Below, one piece after another: positions 55,428 through 62,498 of a DNA stretch of 64,000 bases. The position numbers were made by a program, and so were the translations under genes. The stretch covers positions 124,001 through 188,000 of the forward strand of contig NZ_LNRU01000006.1 of the NCBI RefSeq assembly GCF_001468225.1, read 5' to 3'. Numbering within the stretch: position 1 is the first letter of the stretch; every line of letters starts with the position of its first letter. The notes beneath the pieces were generated by a model. The model was not told the DNA's origin, searched no databases, and saw nothing but the letters and a program-made list of their open reading frames with translations. The stretch is from Sphingopyxis sp. H053. GTDB taxonomy: Bacteria; Pseudomonadota; Alphaproteobacteria; Sphingomonadales; Sphingomonadaceae.

Positions 55428-56312
55428 TTAGGGAACAGCGAGCAGGCTGTCCAGTGCGGTGAGGCGAGAGGAAGCGCCCGTTCCGGTGCGCCTCAACTCG
55501 TCGATCGTGGCGAGCGCCATTGCGCGATAGGCGGGCAGAAGCTTCGGCGAATAGGCGGCGAGCGCGTCGATATGGTCGCTTATCGTCCGGTCATCGCCGC
55601 GCAGCAACGGCCCCGATAAACCTGCAAAACCCCGATCGAGACTGTTTTCCAGCGCTGCCCGGACAAGCGGAGCGAGCAGCGCCGCCGGATCGTCGACCCC
55701 GGCGTCGACCAGCGCGTCCGATGCGCCGGCGATCAGCGTCACCAGATGGTTGGACGCATGGCACAATGCGGCGTGATAGAGCGCGCGCCGTTCCTCGGCG
55801 ATTTCGACGACGACGCCGTTCAACAGGTCGACAATATGTTTCGCCTGACCGGTGGCTTCGGGCGTCGAGCCGGTGATCGCGAACCGCGCCCCGGCCATGC
55901 GCCGGGCCTCGCTTTCGGGGTGTCCGGTGAATGTCATCGCGGGATGCACCGCTGCCGTCAGCCCGCCCGCCGCGCGAACCGGTTCGAGAATCGCGGCGCC
56001 GCTGCGCCCGCTGACGTGGAAGACGAAGGGTGTGCGGTCCGTCGGCAGCATCTTTCCAATGTCAGAGGCAATTTCTGCCAAGGCGTCGTCCGACACCGCG
56101 ATGGCGATAATGTCGCACGCGGCCATCACGCGATCGGCACCTGCGGCGACATCGGCACGCCCAATCCGCGCCGCGGCTGCGCGCGCGCTTTCGGGGGAAC
56201 GGCTCCAGAGCAGCGGCGGGGCGGCCGAATGCGCTGCGAACGCGATGGCGAGCGCCTGGGCGACGCGGCCCGCGCCGATGATGCCGAACTTACGGGATGG
56301 GGGATTGTCCAT
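55428..56312 (-). CDS. Rossmann-like and DUF2520 domain protein
   Basis: This 294-residue protein has an N-terminal NAD(P)-binding Rossmann fold (FGIIGAGRVAQALAIAF) and a C-terminal helical DUF2520 domain (LYHAALCHASNHLVTLIAGA). The layout is like ketopantoate or pyrroline-5-carboxylate reductases, so it is probably a small oxidoreductase of unknown substrate. The ATG at 56312 opens the uvrD run and diverges from the ParD-like gene. Confidence 0.85.
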   Translation of the reverse strand: MDNPPSRKFGIIGAGRVAQALAIAFAAHSAAPPLLWSRSPESARAAAARIGRADVAAGADRVMAACDIIAIAVSDDALAEIASDIGKMLPTDRTPFVFHVSGRSGAAILEPVRAAGGLTAAVHPAMTFTGHPESEARRMAGARFAITGSTPEATGQAKHIVDLLNGVVVEIAEERRALYHAALCHASNHLVTLIAGASDALVDAGVDDPAALLAPLVRAALENSLDRGFAGLSGPLLRGDDRTISDHIDALAAYSPKLLPAYRAMALATIDELRRTGTGASSRLTALDSLLAVP

Positions 56313-56383
56313 GCCAGCGCTGTAACGTGTCGGCAGCGGTTTCGCCAATGTGGCGAACGGGCATCTTTCGTCACGGCTTCCGA

Positions 56384-56412
56384 TTGACCAAATTGCACAC
56401 AAAACATATATG
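56384..56412 (+). promoter_or_regulatory. Promoter of the ParD-like/map pair
   Basis: TTGACC (56384-56389) and TATATG (56407-56412) are 17 nt apart. ATATA...TATAT (56406-56422) overlaps the -10 box and would suit binding of a ribbon-helix-helix repressor such as the ParD-like product. Confidence 0.65.
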
Positions 56413-56444
56413 ATTCGTATATCGATCAGCTGGAAGAGAAGCCC

Positions 56445-56651
56445 ATGGGTATTGTGAAAATCGACGACGACCTGCATGAAGAAGCGCGGCGGGCCAGCAC
56501 GGTAATGTGCCGGTCGATCAATGCGCAGGCCGAGTTCTGGATGAAGATCGGCATGCTGGCCGAAGCCAATCCAACCCTCTCCTTCAACGATATCGTGCAG
56601 TCGCAGCTCGTTGCGGCGCAGGTGCGCCTCGTGGATGTGGCCGCCGCCTGA
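56445..56651 (+). CDS. ParD-like ribbon-helix-helix protein
   Basis: This 68-residue protein begins MGIVKIDDDLHEEARRAST and continues VMCRSINAQAEFWMKIGMLAE, matching the ParD-like antitoxin family (RHH DNA-binding proteins). No ParE/RelE toxin follows. Instead map starts 1 nt after its stop, an association I recall from other proteobacteria. It may repress its own promoter. Confidence 0.8.
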   Translation: MGIVKIDDDLHEEARRASTVMCRSINAQAEFWMKIGMLAEANPTLSFNDIVQSQLVAAQVRLVDVAAA

Positions 56652-56652
56652 C

Positions 56653-57432
56653 ATGGTCAAGACCTCGGACGAACTGGCGCTGATGCGCGTATCGGGTAAA
56701 CTGCTGGCGTCGGTTTTCGAAATGCTGGACGGGCTGGACCTGGCCGGCATGTCGACGATGCAGGTCAACGACCTCGTCGATCGCTTCATCAGCGTCGACC
56801 TTGCCGCCCGTCCGGCGAGCAAGGGGCAATATGGCTTCAAATATGTCCTGAACTGCTCGATCAACCATGTCGTCTGTCACGGCGTGCCCGATCCGGACGA
56901 GATCATCCGCGACGGCGACATCATCAACCTCGACATCACGCTCGAAAAGAACGGCTTCATCGCCGATTCGAGCAAGACCTATCTGGTCGGCGATGTTCCG
57001 CCGGCGGCAAGGCGGCTTGCCCGCGTCGCGCAGGAAGCCATGTGGAAGGGCATCGGTCAGGTGCGCCCCGGGGCACATCTGGGGGACATCGGCTTCGCGA
57101 TCGAGCGGCATGCCAAAAAGAACGGCTATTCGGTCGTGCGCGAATATTGCGGGCACGGCATCGGCCGCGAGATGCACGAGGAGCCGCAGGTGCTGAATTA
57201 CGGACGGCCGGGAACGGGCCTGAAGCTGCGCGAGGGCATGGTCTTTACCATCGAGCCGATGGTGAACCAGGGCACCCGCAAGGTCACGACGGCACGTGAC
57301 GGATGGACCGTCGTGACCAACGACCGGAAACTCTCCGCCCAATTCGAACATACGGTCGCGGTGACAGGCAGCGGCGTCGAGGTCCTGACGCTGCGCCGCG
57401 ACGAGACGCCGATGCTGGAACGACGGGGGTGA
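56653..57432 (+). CDS. map: Type I methionine aminopeptidase
   Basis: This 259-residue enzyme removes the N-terminal methionine from new proteins. All metal ligands are present: D94, D105, H168, E201 and E232, with H76 in VVCHGVPD; they match the E. coli positions with an offset of three. The ATG at 56653 is 1 nt past the ParD-like stop, which indicates coupling. Whether this is the housekeeping Map or a second copy cannot be judged from this window. Confidence 0.95.
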   Translation: MVKTSDELALMRVSGKLLASVFEMLDGLDLAGMSTMQVNDLVDRFISVDLAARPASKGQYGFKYVLNCSINHVVCHGVPDPDEIIRDGDIINLDITLEKNGFIADSSKTYLVGDVPPAARRLARVAQEAMWKGIGQVRPGAHLGDIGFAIERHAKKNGYSVVREYCGHGIGREMHEEPQVLNYGRPGTGLKLREGMVFTIEPMVNQGTRKVTTARDGWTVVTNDRKLSAQFEHTVAVTGSGVEVLTLRRDETPMLERRG

Positions 57433-57503
57433 TATCTTTGATGGCCGTCCTTTAGCGACGGTCGGGACTTTATCTCGACATTCTCTGCATCTACGGTCGG
57501 GCG

Positions 57504-58070
57504 ATGCACGCATATCCCACAATCCGGCTGGCGAGCGCCGCCGCGGCAATTTCGATTCTTTCGGCCTGTGCCGGCGGCAATTTCCGGCCCGTGGTCGACG
57601 CGCCGGTCCGGATCGGGCCAGCCTATTCGATCCGCGGCACGACCTATGTGCCCGCCGCCGCCCCGGCCTATGACGCGGTCGGCTATGCCAGCTGGTACGG
57701 GAGCGAGTCCGGCAACCGCACCGCTAATGGCGAACAATTCCGTCCGGGCTGGATCACCGCGGCACACACGACGCTGCCGTTGCCGACCTATGTCGAGGTG
57801 ACCGCGCTCGACACAGGGCGCCGTGTCATCGTGCGCGTCAACGATCGCGGCCCATTTGCGCTCGGGCGGATCATCGACCTCTCGCGCGGCGCCGCCGAAG
57901 AGCTCGGTATCAAGGCACAGGGCCACGCCCCGGTGCGCGTGCGCCGTGTCGAACCGTCGGAAAAGGACCGCAAACGGCTTCGCGAGGGCAAGCCCGCCGC
58001 GGGACTCCGGCCTCTGTCGGGGGAGGAACTGCAACGGCTTAGGGCACAGCTTCCGGTGAAGGGGCGCTAG
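57504..58070 (+). CDS. rlpA: RlpA family septal ring lytic transglycosylase
   Basis: This 188-residue lipoprotein (signal ending ILSACAGG) has the double-psi beta-barrel of RlpA: GYASWYGSESGNRTANGEQF, AAHTTLPLPTYVEV and VNDRGPFALGRIIDLS with the catalytic aspartate. RlpA cleaves peptidoglycan strands lacking stem peptides at the septum. There is no C-terminal SPOR domain, so septal targeting, if any, is by another route. Confidence 0.9.
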   Translation: MHAYPTIRLASAAAAISILSACAGGNFRPVVDAPVRIGPAYSIRGTTYVPAAAPAYDAVGYASWYGSESGNRTANGEQFRPGWITAAHTTLPLPTYVEVTALDTGRRVIVRVNDRGPFALGRIIDLSRGAAEELGIKAQGHAPVRVRRVEPSEKDRKRLREGKPAAGLRPLSGEELQRLRAQLPVKGR

Positions 58071-58143
58071 GCGGAGCGCATTCCGGCTTGCGCCGGACCG
58101 GGGAACGCGTTCAAAGCGGCGCCGATATCGAAAGGCGTTCACC

Positions 58144-59421
58144 TTGGATCTGGCACCCTATCGCGCGCATCGGCGCATCCTGACCGCGAGCCTTGTCGGC
58201 ACCGCGGTCGAATTTTACGATTTCTATATCTATGGCACCGCGGCGGCGCTTGTATTCGGGCCGCTTTTTTTCCCGAAGAGTTCGGACTCGGCGCAGCTGA
58301 TGTACAGCTTCATGACCTTTGGCCTCGCTTTCTTCGCGCGGCCGGTGGGGGCGATCGTCTTCGGCCATTATGGCGACCGGATCGGGCGCAAGTCGACGCT
58401 CGTTGCGTCGCTGATGCTGATGGGCGCCTCGACTTTGCTGATCGCCTTTCTGCCGACCTATGCGATGGTTGGGTGGATCGCGCCGCTCTTGCTCTGCATC
58501 CTGCGCTTCGGACAGGGGTTCGGGCTCGGCGGCGAGTGGGGTGGGGCGGCGCTGCTCGCGGTTGAGAATGCGCCGCCGGGGTGGAAATCGCGCTTTGGGA
58601 TGTTCCCGCAATTGGGGGCGCCGGTGGGTTTCATCGCGGCGAACGGACTGTTCCTGTTACTCGGGCTGGGCCTCAGCGATGCCGATTTTGCGGCATGGGG
58701 CTGGCGCATTCCGTTCCTCCTGTCGGCGGTGCTCGTCGGGCTGGGGTTGTGGGTGCGGCTCAAGATCACCGAGACGCCCGACTTTGCCGAGGCGCTGGAG
58801 AATAAGGCGCCGGTCGCGGTGCCGCTCGGCGACCTGTTCCGGCATCATCTGGTTGCGACGCTCGCAGGGACGTTCGCGGTGGTCGCCTGTTTCGCGATTT
58901 TCTATCTCGCGACGAGCTTTGCGCTCGGGCACGGGACGCAGACGCTTGGATATCCCAAGGAGCAGTTCCTGCTGATCCAGCTCGGCGCGATCCTGTTCAT
59001 GGCGGTGGGAATCATTTTCGCAGGCTATGTCAGCGACGCGTCGAGCGAACAGCGCGTATTGACCTGGGGCTGCGGCGCGACGGTGCTCGTGGGGTTTGTG
59101 TTCGGGCCGGCGCTGGCGTCGGGAAGCTGGCTGCTCATCTTCCTTGGCCTCGCGACGGCGCTCTTTGTGATGGGGCTCGTTTATGGCCCGCTCGGCAGCT
59201 GGCTGACCGGCCTGTTTCCTGTGCATGTCCGCTATACCGGCGCCTCGGTCGCTTTCAATGCGGGCGGGATATTGGGCGGCGCGATGGCGCCGATCATCGC
59301 GCAGGCGCTCGCCGAATGGGGTGGGACCGCGACGGTTGGCTTCTATCTCGCGATCGCGGGCGTGGTGAGCTGGCTGGGTCTGCTGATGGTCCGGCGGCGG
59401 GGGATCAGGCGGGACGCCTGA
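58144..59421 (+). CDS. MFS transporter, metabolite:H+ symporter (MHS) family
   Basis: This 425-residue, 12-helix permease starts APYRAHRRILTASLVGTAVE and has FGHYGDRIGRKSTLVASL, the MFS loop 2-3 signature, and RFGQGFGLGGEWGGAALL, typical of MHS-family transporters (ProP, ShiA, citrate or dicarboxylate carriers). The substrate is unknown. The start is TTG at 58144, with AAAGG 8 nt upstream; no better start is seen. The 3' end overlaps the convergent EamA gene by 17 nt. Confidence 0.9.
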   Translation: MDLAPYRAHRRILTASLVGTAVEFYDFYIYGTAAALVFGPLFFPKSSDSAQLMYSFMTFGLAFFARPVGAIVFGHYGDRIGRKSTLVASLMLMGASTLLIAFLPTYAMVGWIAPLLLCILRFGQGFGLGGEWGGAALLAVENAPPGWKSRFGMFPQLGAPVGFIAANGLFLLLGLGLSDADFAAWGWRIPFLLSAVLVGLGLWVRLKITETPDFAEALENKAPVAVPLGDLFRHHLVATLAGTFAVVACFAIFYLATSFALGHGTQTLGYPKEQFLLIQLGAILFMAVGIIFAGYVSDASSEQRVLTWGCGATVLVGFVFGPALASGSWLLIFLGLATALFVMGLVYGPLGSWLTGLFPVHVRYTGASVAFNAGGILGGAMAPIIAQALAEWGGTATVGFYLAIAGVVSWLGLLMVRRRGIRRDA

Positions 59422-60334
59422 CGCGAAAACGGTCGAAGAGGCGGCCGTCGATCGCGACGAGACCTGCGGCGATCAGCGCCATACCGATCCAGTGCCGCGG
59501 TAGTAGCACTTCGCCGAGCAGCAGGGTGCCGAGGAGGATCGCGGTGACCGGAATGAGGAGCGTGACGAGCAGCGCGTTGGTCGCACCGGCGCGCGCGATC
59601 AGGCTGAAATAGAGGAAATAGGCGACCGTTGTCGAAAGCAGCGCGAGCCCGCCGATCGCAAAGAGCGTGGTCGTGCCGGGAAGGGCAAGCTGCCACGGGG
59701 CGTCGACGAACAGCGCGACCGGCAAAATGAGCAGTGTGCCCGCGACAAGCTGCCCCGTCGCGACGTCGAGCGGGCCGACGCCCCAAGCGCGGAACCGGCG
59801 GCCGTAAACCCCGGCGAGCGCGTAGCAGAAGGTCGCGCCAAGGCAGGCGAGTTGTGCGGAGAGGCTGGTGCCTACCCCCGACAGCGCACCGCCGCCGATC
59901 ATTACCGCGACCCCGGCGATGCCCGCGCCGACACCGACGAGTTTCGCGGGCGTGGCCTTTTCATCGGGGGTGAAAAGATGCGCGACGATCACGCCCCAGA
60001 GCGGGGTGGTCGCGTTGAGAATCGAGGCGAGGCCGCTTGCGATCTGGGTCTGCGCATAGGCGAAAAGCGAGAAGGGGAGCGCAGTGTTGAGCAGGGCGAG
60101 AAGAAAAAGCGCGGGCCAGAGCCCGGCGCGGCGCGGCATAACGCGGCGGGTAGCGGCCATGAAGCCCAGCATCAGCAACGATGAGAGGCCAAGGCGGGCG
60201 AGGACCAGGGTGAAGGGCGGAACCTCGCGCAGCGCTATGCCCAGAAAGAAGAAGGAGCCTCCCCACAGGATCGAGAGCAGGATCAACATGCCCCATTCGG
60301 CGGCGCCCATCCGGAAGTTGATCGGTGCTGTCAT
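59405..60334 (-). CDS. DMT family transporter (EamA domain)
   Basis: This 309-residue protein has ten hydrophobic segments in two EamA repeats (LILLSILWGGSFFFLGIAL at the start; LATGQLVAGTLLILPVAL beginning the second half). It is a drug/metabolite exporter of the inner membrane, with unknown substrate. It is convergent with the MHS transporter and lies 50 nt downstream of rsmD on the same strand. Confidence 0.89.
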   Translation of the reverse strand: MTAPINFRMGAAEWGMLILLSILWGGSFFFLGIALREVPPFTLVLARLGLSSLLMLGFMAATRRVMPRRAGLWPALFLLALLNTALPFSLFAYAQTQIASGLASILNATTPLWGVIVAHLFTPDEKATPAKLVGVGAGIAGVAVMIGGGALSGVGTSLSAQLACLGATFCYALAGVYGRRFRAWGVGPLDVATGQLVAGTLLILPVALFVDAPWQLALPGTTTLFAIGGLALLSTTVAYFLYFSLIARAGATNALLVTLLIPVTAILLGTLLLGEVLLPRHWIGMALIAAGLVAIDGRLFDRFRVRRPA

Positions 60335-60384
60335 GACGGGGCCCTAGCGGCGAACGGAACGGCGAAGCATCCCGCTTCTTGCGG

Positions 60385-60936
60385 TCAAAGCCGGCCCGCC
60401 CGGACCAGCAGCGTCAGCTTCGCCTTGCCGACCTTGCGTTCGGCATCGATCTCGAAGCCTGCGACGTCGACCGCTTCATTGTGCGCGGTCTCGATCGACA
60501 CCCAGCTGTCGGCGCCGATCCAGCCGAGGCGGTTGAGCTTATCGAGCGCGACGCTGCCCGCTCCGGTGTCGTAGGGCGCGTCGAGCAACAGCAGATCGTA
60601 GGTGCGCTTGGCGGGGCCGAGGCTCATCACCGAGCCGGCGCGGATGTCGGCGCGTGCGGTGGCCTCCAATGCGCCCAGATTCTTGCGCAACACGTCGAGC
60701 GCGTCGCGATCCTGCTCGGCGAACAGGCATTGTTCGGCGCCGCGCGACAGCGCCTCGATCCCGAGCGCGCCCGACCCCGCGAAGAGATCGGCGACGACCA
60801 GTCCCTCGAAACTGCCGACGCGGCTCGTCAGCATCGAGAAGAGCGTCTCGCGCGTGCGGTCGGCGGTCGGGCGCGTCGCGTCATTCTTGGGCGCGAGCAG
60901 CTTGCGGCCGCGCCATTCGCCAGCGATGACGCGCAT
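60385..60936 (-). CDS. rsmD: 16S rRNA (guanine-966-N2)-methyltransferase
   Basis: This 183-residue enzyme has GEWRGRKLLAPKN and RPTADRTRETLFSML at the N-terminus, the SAM motif VADLFAGSGALGIEALSRGA and LLLLDAPYDTG, where the usual DPPY reads DAPY. It methylates G966 of 16S rRNA. The ATG at 60936 overlaps the pseudouridine synthase stop (TGATG), so the two RNA-modifying enzymes are coupled. Confidence 0.92.
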   Translation of the reverse strand: MRVIAGEWRGRKLLAPKNDATRPTADRTRETLFSMLTSRVGSFEGLVVADLFAGSGALGIEALSRGAEQCLFAEQDRDALDVLRKNLGALEATARADIRAGSVMSLGPAKRTYDLLLLDAPYDTGAGSVALDKLNRLGWIGADSWVSIETAHNEAVDVAGFEIDAERKVGKAKLTLLVRAGRL

Positions 60937-61784
60937 CAGCCGAGGTGCCGCCGGAATTTGAACAATTCGTCGCGCGGGACGACATCGACCGCGCCGAGCG
61001 GCATGCCGCCGAGTTCGAACGCGCCGTAGCGCGTGCGGATCAGTCGGCTGACCTGCAACCCGAAATGTTCGAGCACCTTGCGGACTTCACGGTTCTTGCC
61101 TTCGGTCAGCGTCATTTCGACCCACTGGTTGCGGCCCGTGCGGCGTTCGAGGTTGGCGTCGATCTTGCCGTAGCGGACGCCGTCGATCTCGATCCCCATC
61201 GCGAGCTCCTCGAGCTGCGCTTGGCTGATGTCGCCGAACGCGCGCGCGCGATAGGTGCGCTCGACGCCGCTCGCGGGCAGTTCGAGCTGGCGCTTGAATT
61301 CGCCGTCATTGGTGAGGAGCAAAAGCCCCTCGGTGTTATAGTCGAGACGGCCGACGGGCATCAGGCGCGGAAGATCCTTGGGCAGCAGATCGTAGATCGT
61401 TTTGCGTCCCTTGGGATCACGCGCCGCGGTGATGCAGCCCGCGGGCTTGTTGAAGCGGTAGAGGCGCGTCGAGACGGGCTTGGCAACGGGGTTGCCGTCG
61501 ACGGTCAATCCTTCGAGCGAGGTGAGCAGCGGGGCGGGATGGACGATGACCTGCCCGTTGAGCGCGATGCGGCCTTCTTCAACCATGCGTTCGACGTCGC
61601 GGCGCGAGCCGACGCCGGCGCGCGCGAGCAGTTTGGCGATGCGCTGCGGTCCGTCCTCGCGCTCGGCCTCGGCGGGTTTGGTTTTGAGCGCGGTTGCGGC
61701 GCCGCGTGCGGCGCGGCGGCCCTTGGGGGCGTCGCGGTCTGCGGTGGGGCGAGGCGTCGAGCGGGGTGGACGGCGTGTCGTCAT
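60936..61784 (-). CDS. Pseudouridine synthase, RsuA/RluB family
   Basis: This 282-residue protein has a basic N-terminal stretch of about 45 residues, an S4 RNA-binding domain (RIAKLLARAGVGSRRDVERM) and the RsuA-type catalytic domain with the aspartate in PVGRLDYNTEGLLLLTNDG. GKNREVRKVLEHFGL near the end is also typical. It makes pseudouridine in rRNA; RluB (23S U2605) is the most likely subgroup, but RsuA/RluE/RluF cannot be excluded. Confidence 0.9.
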   Translation of the reverse strand: MTTRRPPRSTPRPTADRDAPKGRRAARGAATALKTKPAEAEREDGPQRIAKLLARAGVGSRRDVERMVEEGRIALNGQVIVHPAPLLTSLEGLTVDGNPVAKPVSTRLYRFNKPAGCITAARDPKGRKTIYDLLPKDLPRLMPVGRLDYNTEGLLLLTNDGEFKRQLELPASGVERTYRARAFGDISQAQLEELAMGIEIDGVRYGKIDANLERRTGRNQWVEMTLTEGKNREVRKVLEHFGLQVSRLIRTRYGAFELGGMPLGAVDVVPRDELFKFRRHLG

Positions 61785-61785
61785 C

Positions 61786-61811
61786 GGAACGGATGCGGCT
61801 TTCTTGTCGTT
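61786..61811 (+). promoter_or_regulatory. Putative sigma-EcfG promoter (GGAAC-N17-CGTT)
   Basis: GGAAC (61786-61790) and CGTT (61808-61811), 17 nt apart, match the general-stress promoter consensus of alphaproteobacteria. It is the only such pair I found in an intergenic region, and it lies upstream of the single-domain response regulator. Confidence 0.6.
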
Positions 61812-61939
61812 TTCAAGGAAAATAGTGTTGCGTTGTGATCACGCTCATAGCCGGAAAAGACTCGCTTCGTCGATGGCAAGCAGAAGCAATCTTGCAGGAC
61901 GGCGCGGAGCGAGTCATGGCGATGTTAAAGGGAGTCATC

Positions 61940-62377
61940 ATGCTCTTCGCCCACCGCCCCACCTGCATCAAGCGGTTGCTGATCATCGAGGATGATCCGC
62001 TGACCGCGTTCGACAATGAGCACACGTTGAAACTCAGCGGGTACGACATCGTCGCAACGGTCGATTCGGGCGAGGCCGCGGTGGCGATTATGGCCGCCGA
62101 GCCGATCGACGCGGTCGTTCTGGATCTGGGGCTGGCGGGCCATATGACGGGGCGCGAGGTCGCGCGTCTCGCACGCGATCGCGGTATTGCCGTGCTGCTG
62201 GTGACCGGCCAATGCCCCGAGGACGGCGCCGACATCGCGGTCGCCTGCCTCGGCAAGCCGCACAGCGCCTCTGCGCTCGTCGCGGCGCTGCGTGCGGTCG
62301 AGACGATGGCGTGCAAGAATCAGGCGCCGCGCAAGGTCAGCGGCCTCACGACCTTTTGGCGTCCCGAAGCGGCGTGA
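61940..62377 (+). CDS. Single-domain response regulator (receiver domain only)
   Basis: This 145-residue protein is a CheY-like receiver without output domain: acidic pocket E17-D18-D19, phosphoacceptor D62 (VVLDLGLAG), T89 and K106. The ATG at 61940 is favoured because AAAGGGAG ends 5 nt before it. A GTG at 61835 would add 35 residues and has no clear ribosome-binding site. A phosphotransfer or stress role is plausible given the sigma-EcfG-like promoter; no kinase gene is nearby. Confidence 0.85.
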   Translation: MLFAHRPTCIKRLLIIEDDPLTAFDNEHTLKLSGYDIVATVDSGEAAVAIMAAEPIDAVVLDLGLAGHMTGREVARLARDRGIAVLLVTGQCPEDGADIAVACLGKPHSASALVAALRAVETMACKNQAPRKVSGLTTFWRPEAA

Positions 62378-62498
62378 GATGCGACGGACCGACCGCGCAC
62401 GGCGGATCGGCAGCCAATTAGCCGCTTCCAATTTGTCCCCAACGCTTTAGGCCAAGATATGACCGGCCGCGGCCCGTCACAGGTCCAAAAGGGGGAAT

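Noticed and set aside
57433..57503. Possible terminator after map
   Set aside because: The stem GCCGTC/GACGGT needs a G-T pair and no T-run follows.
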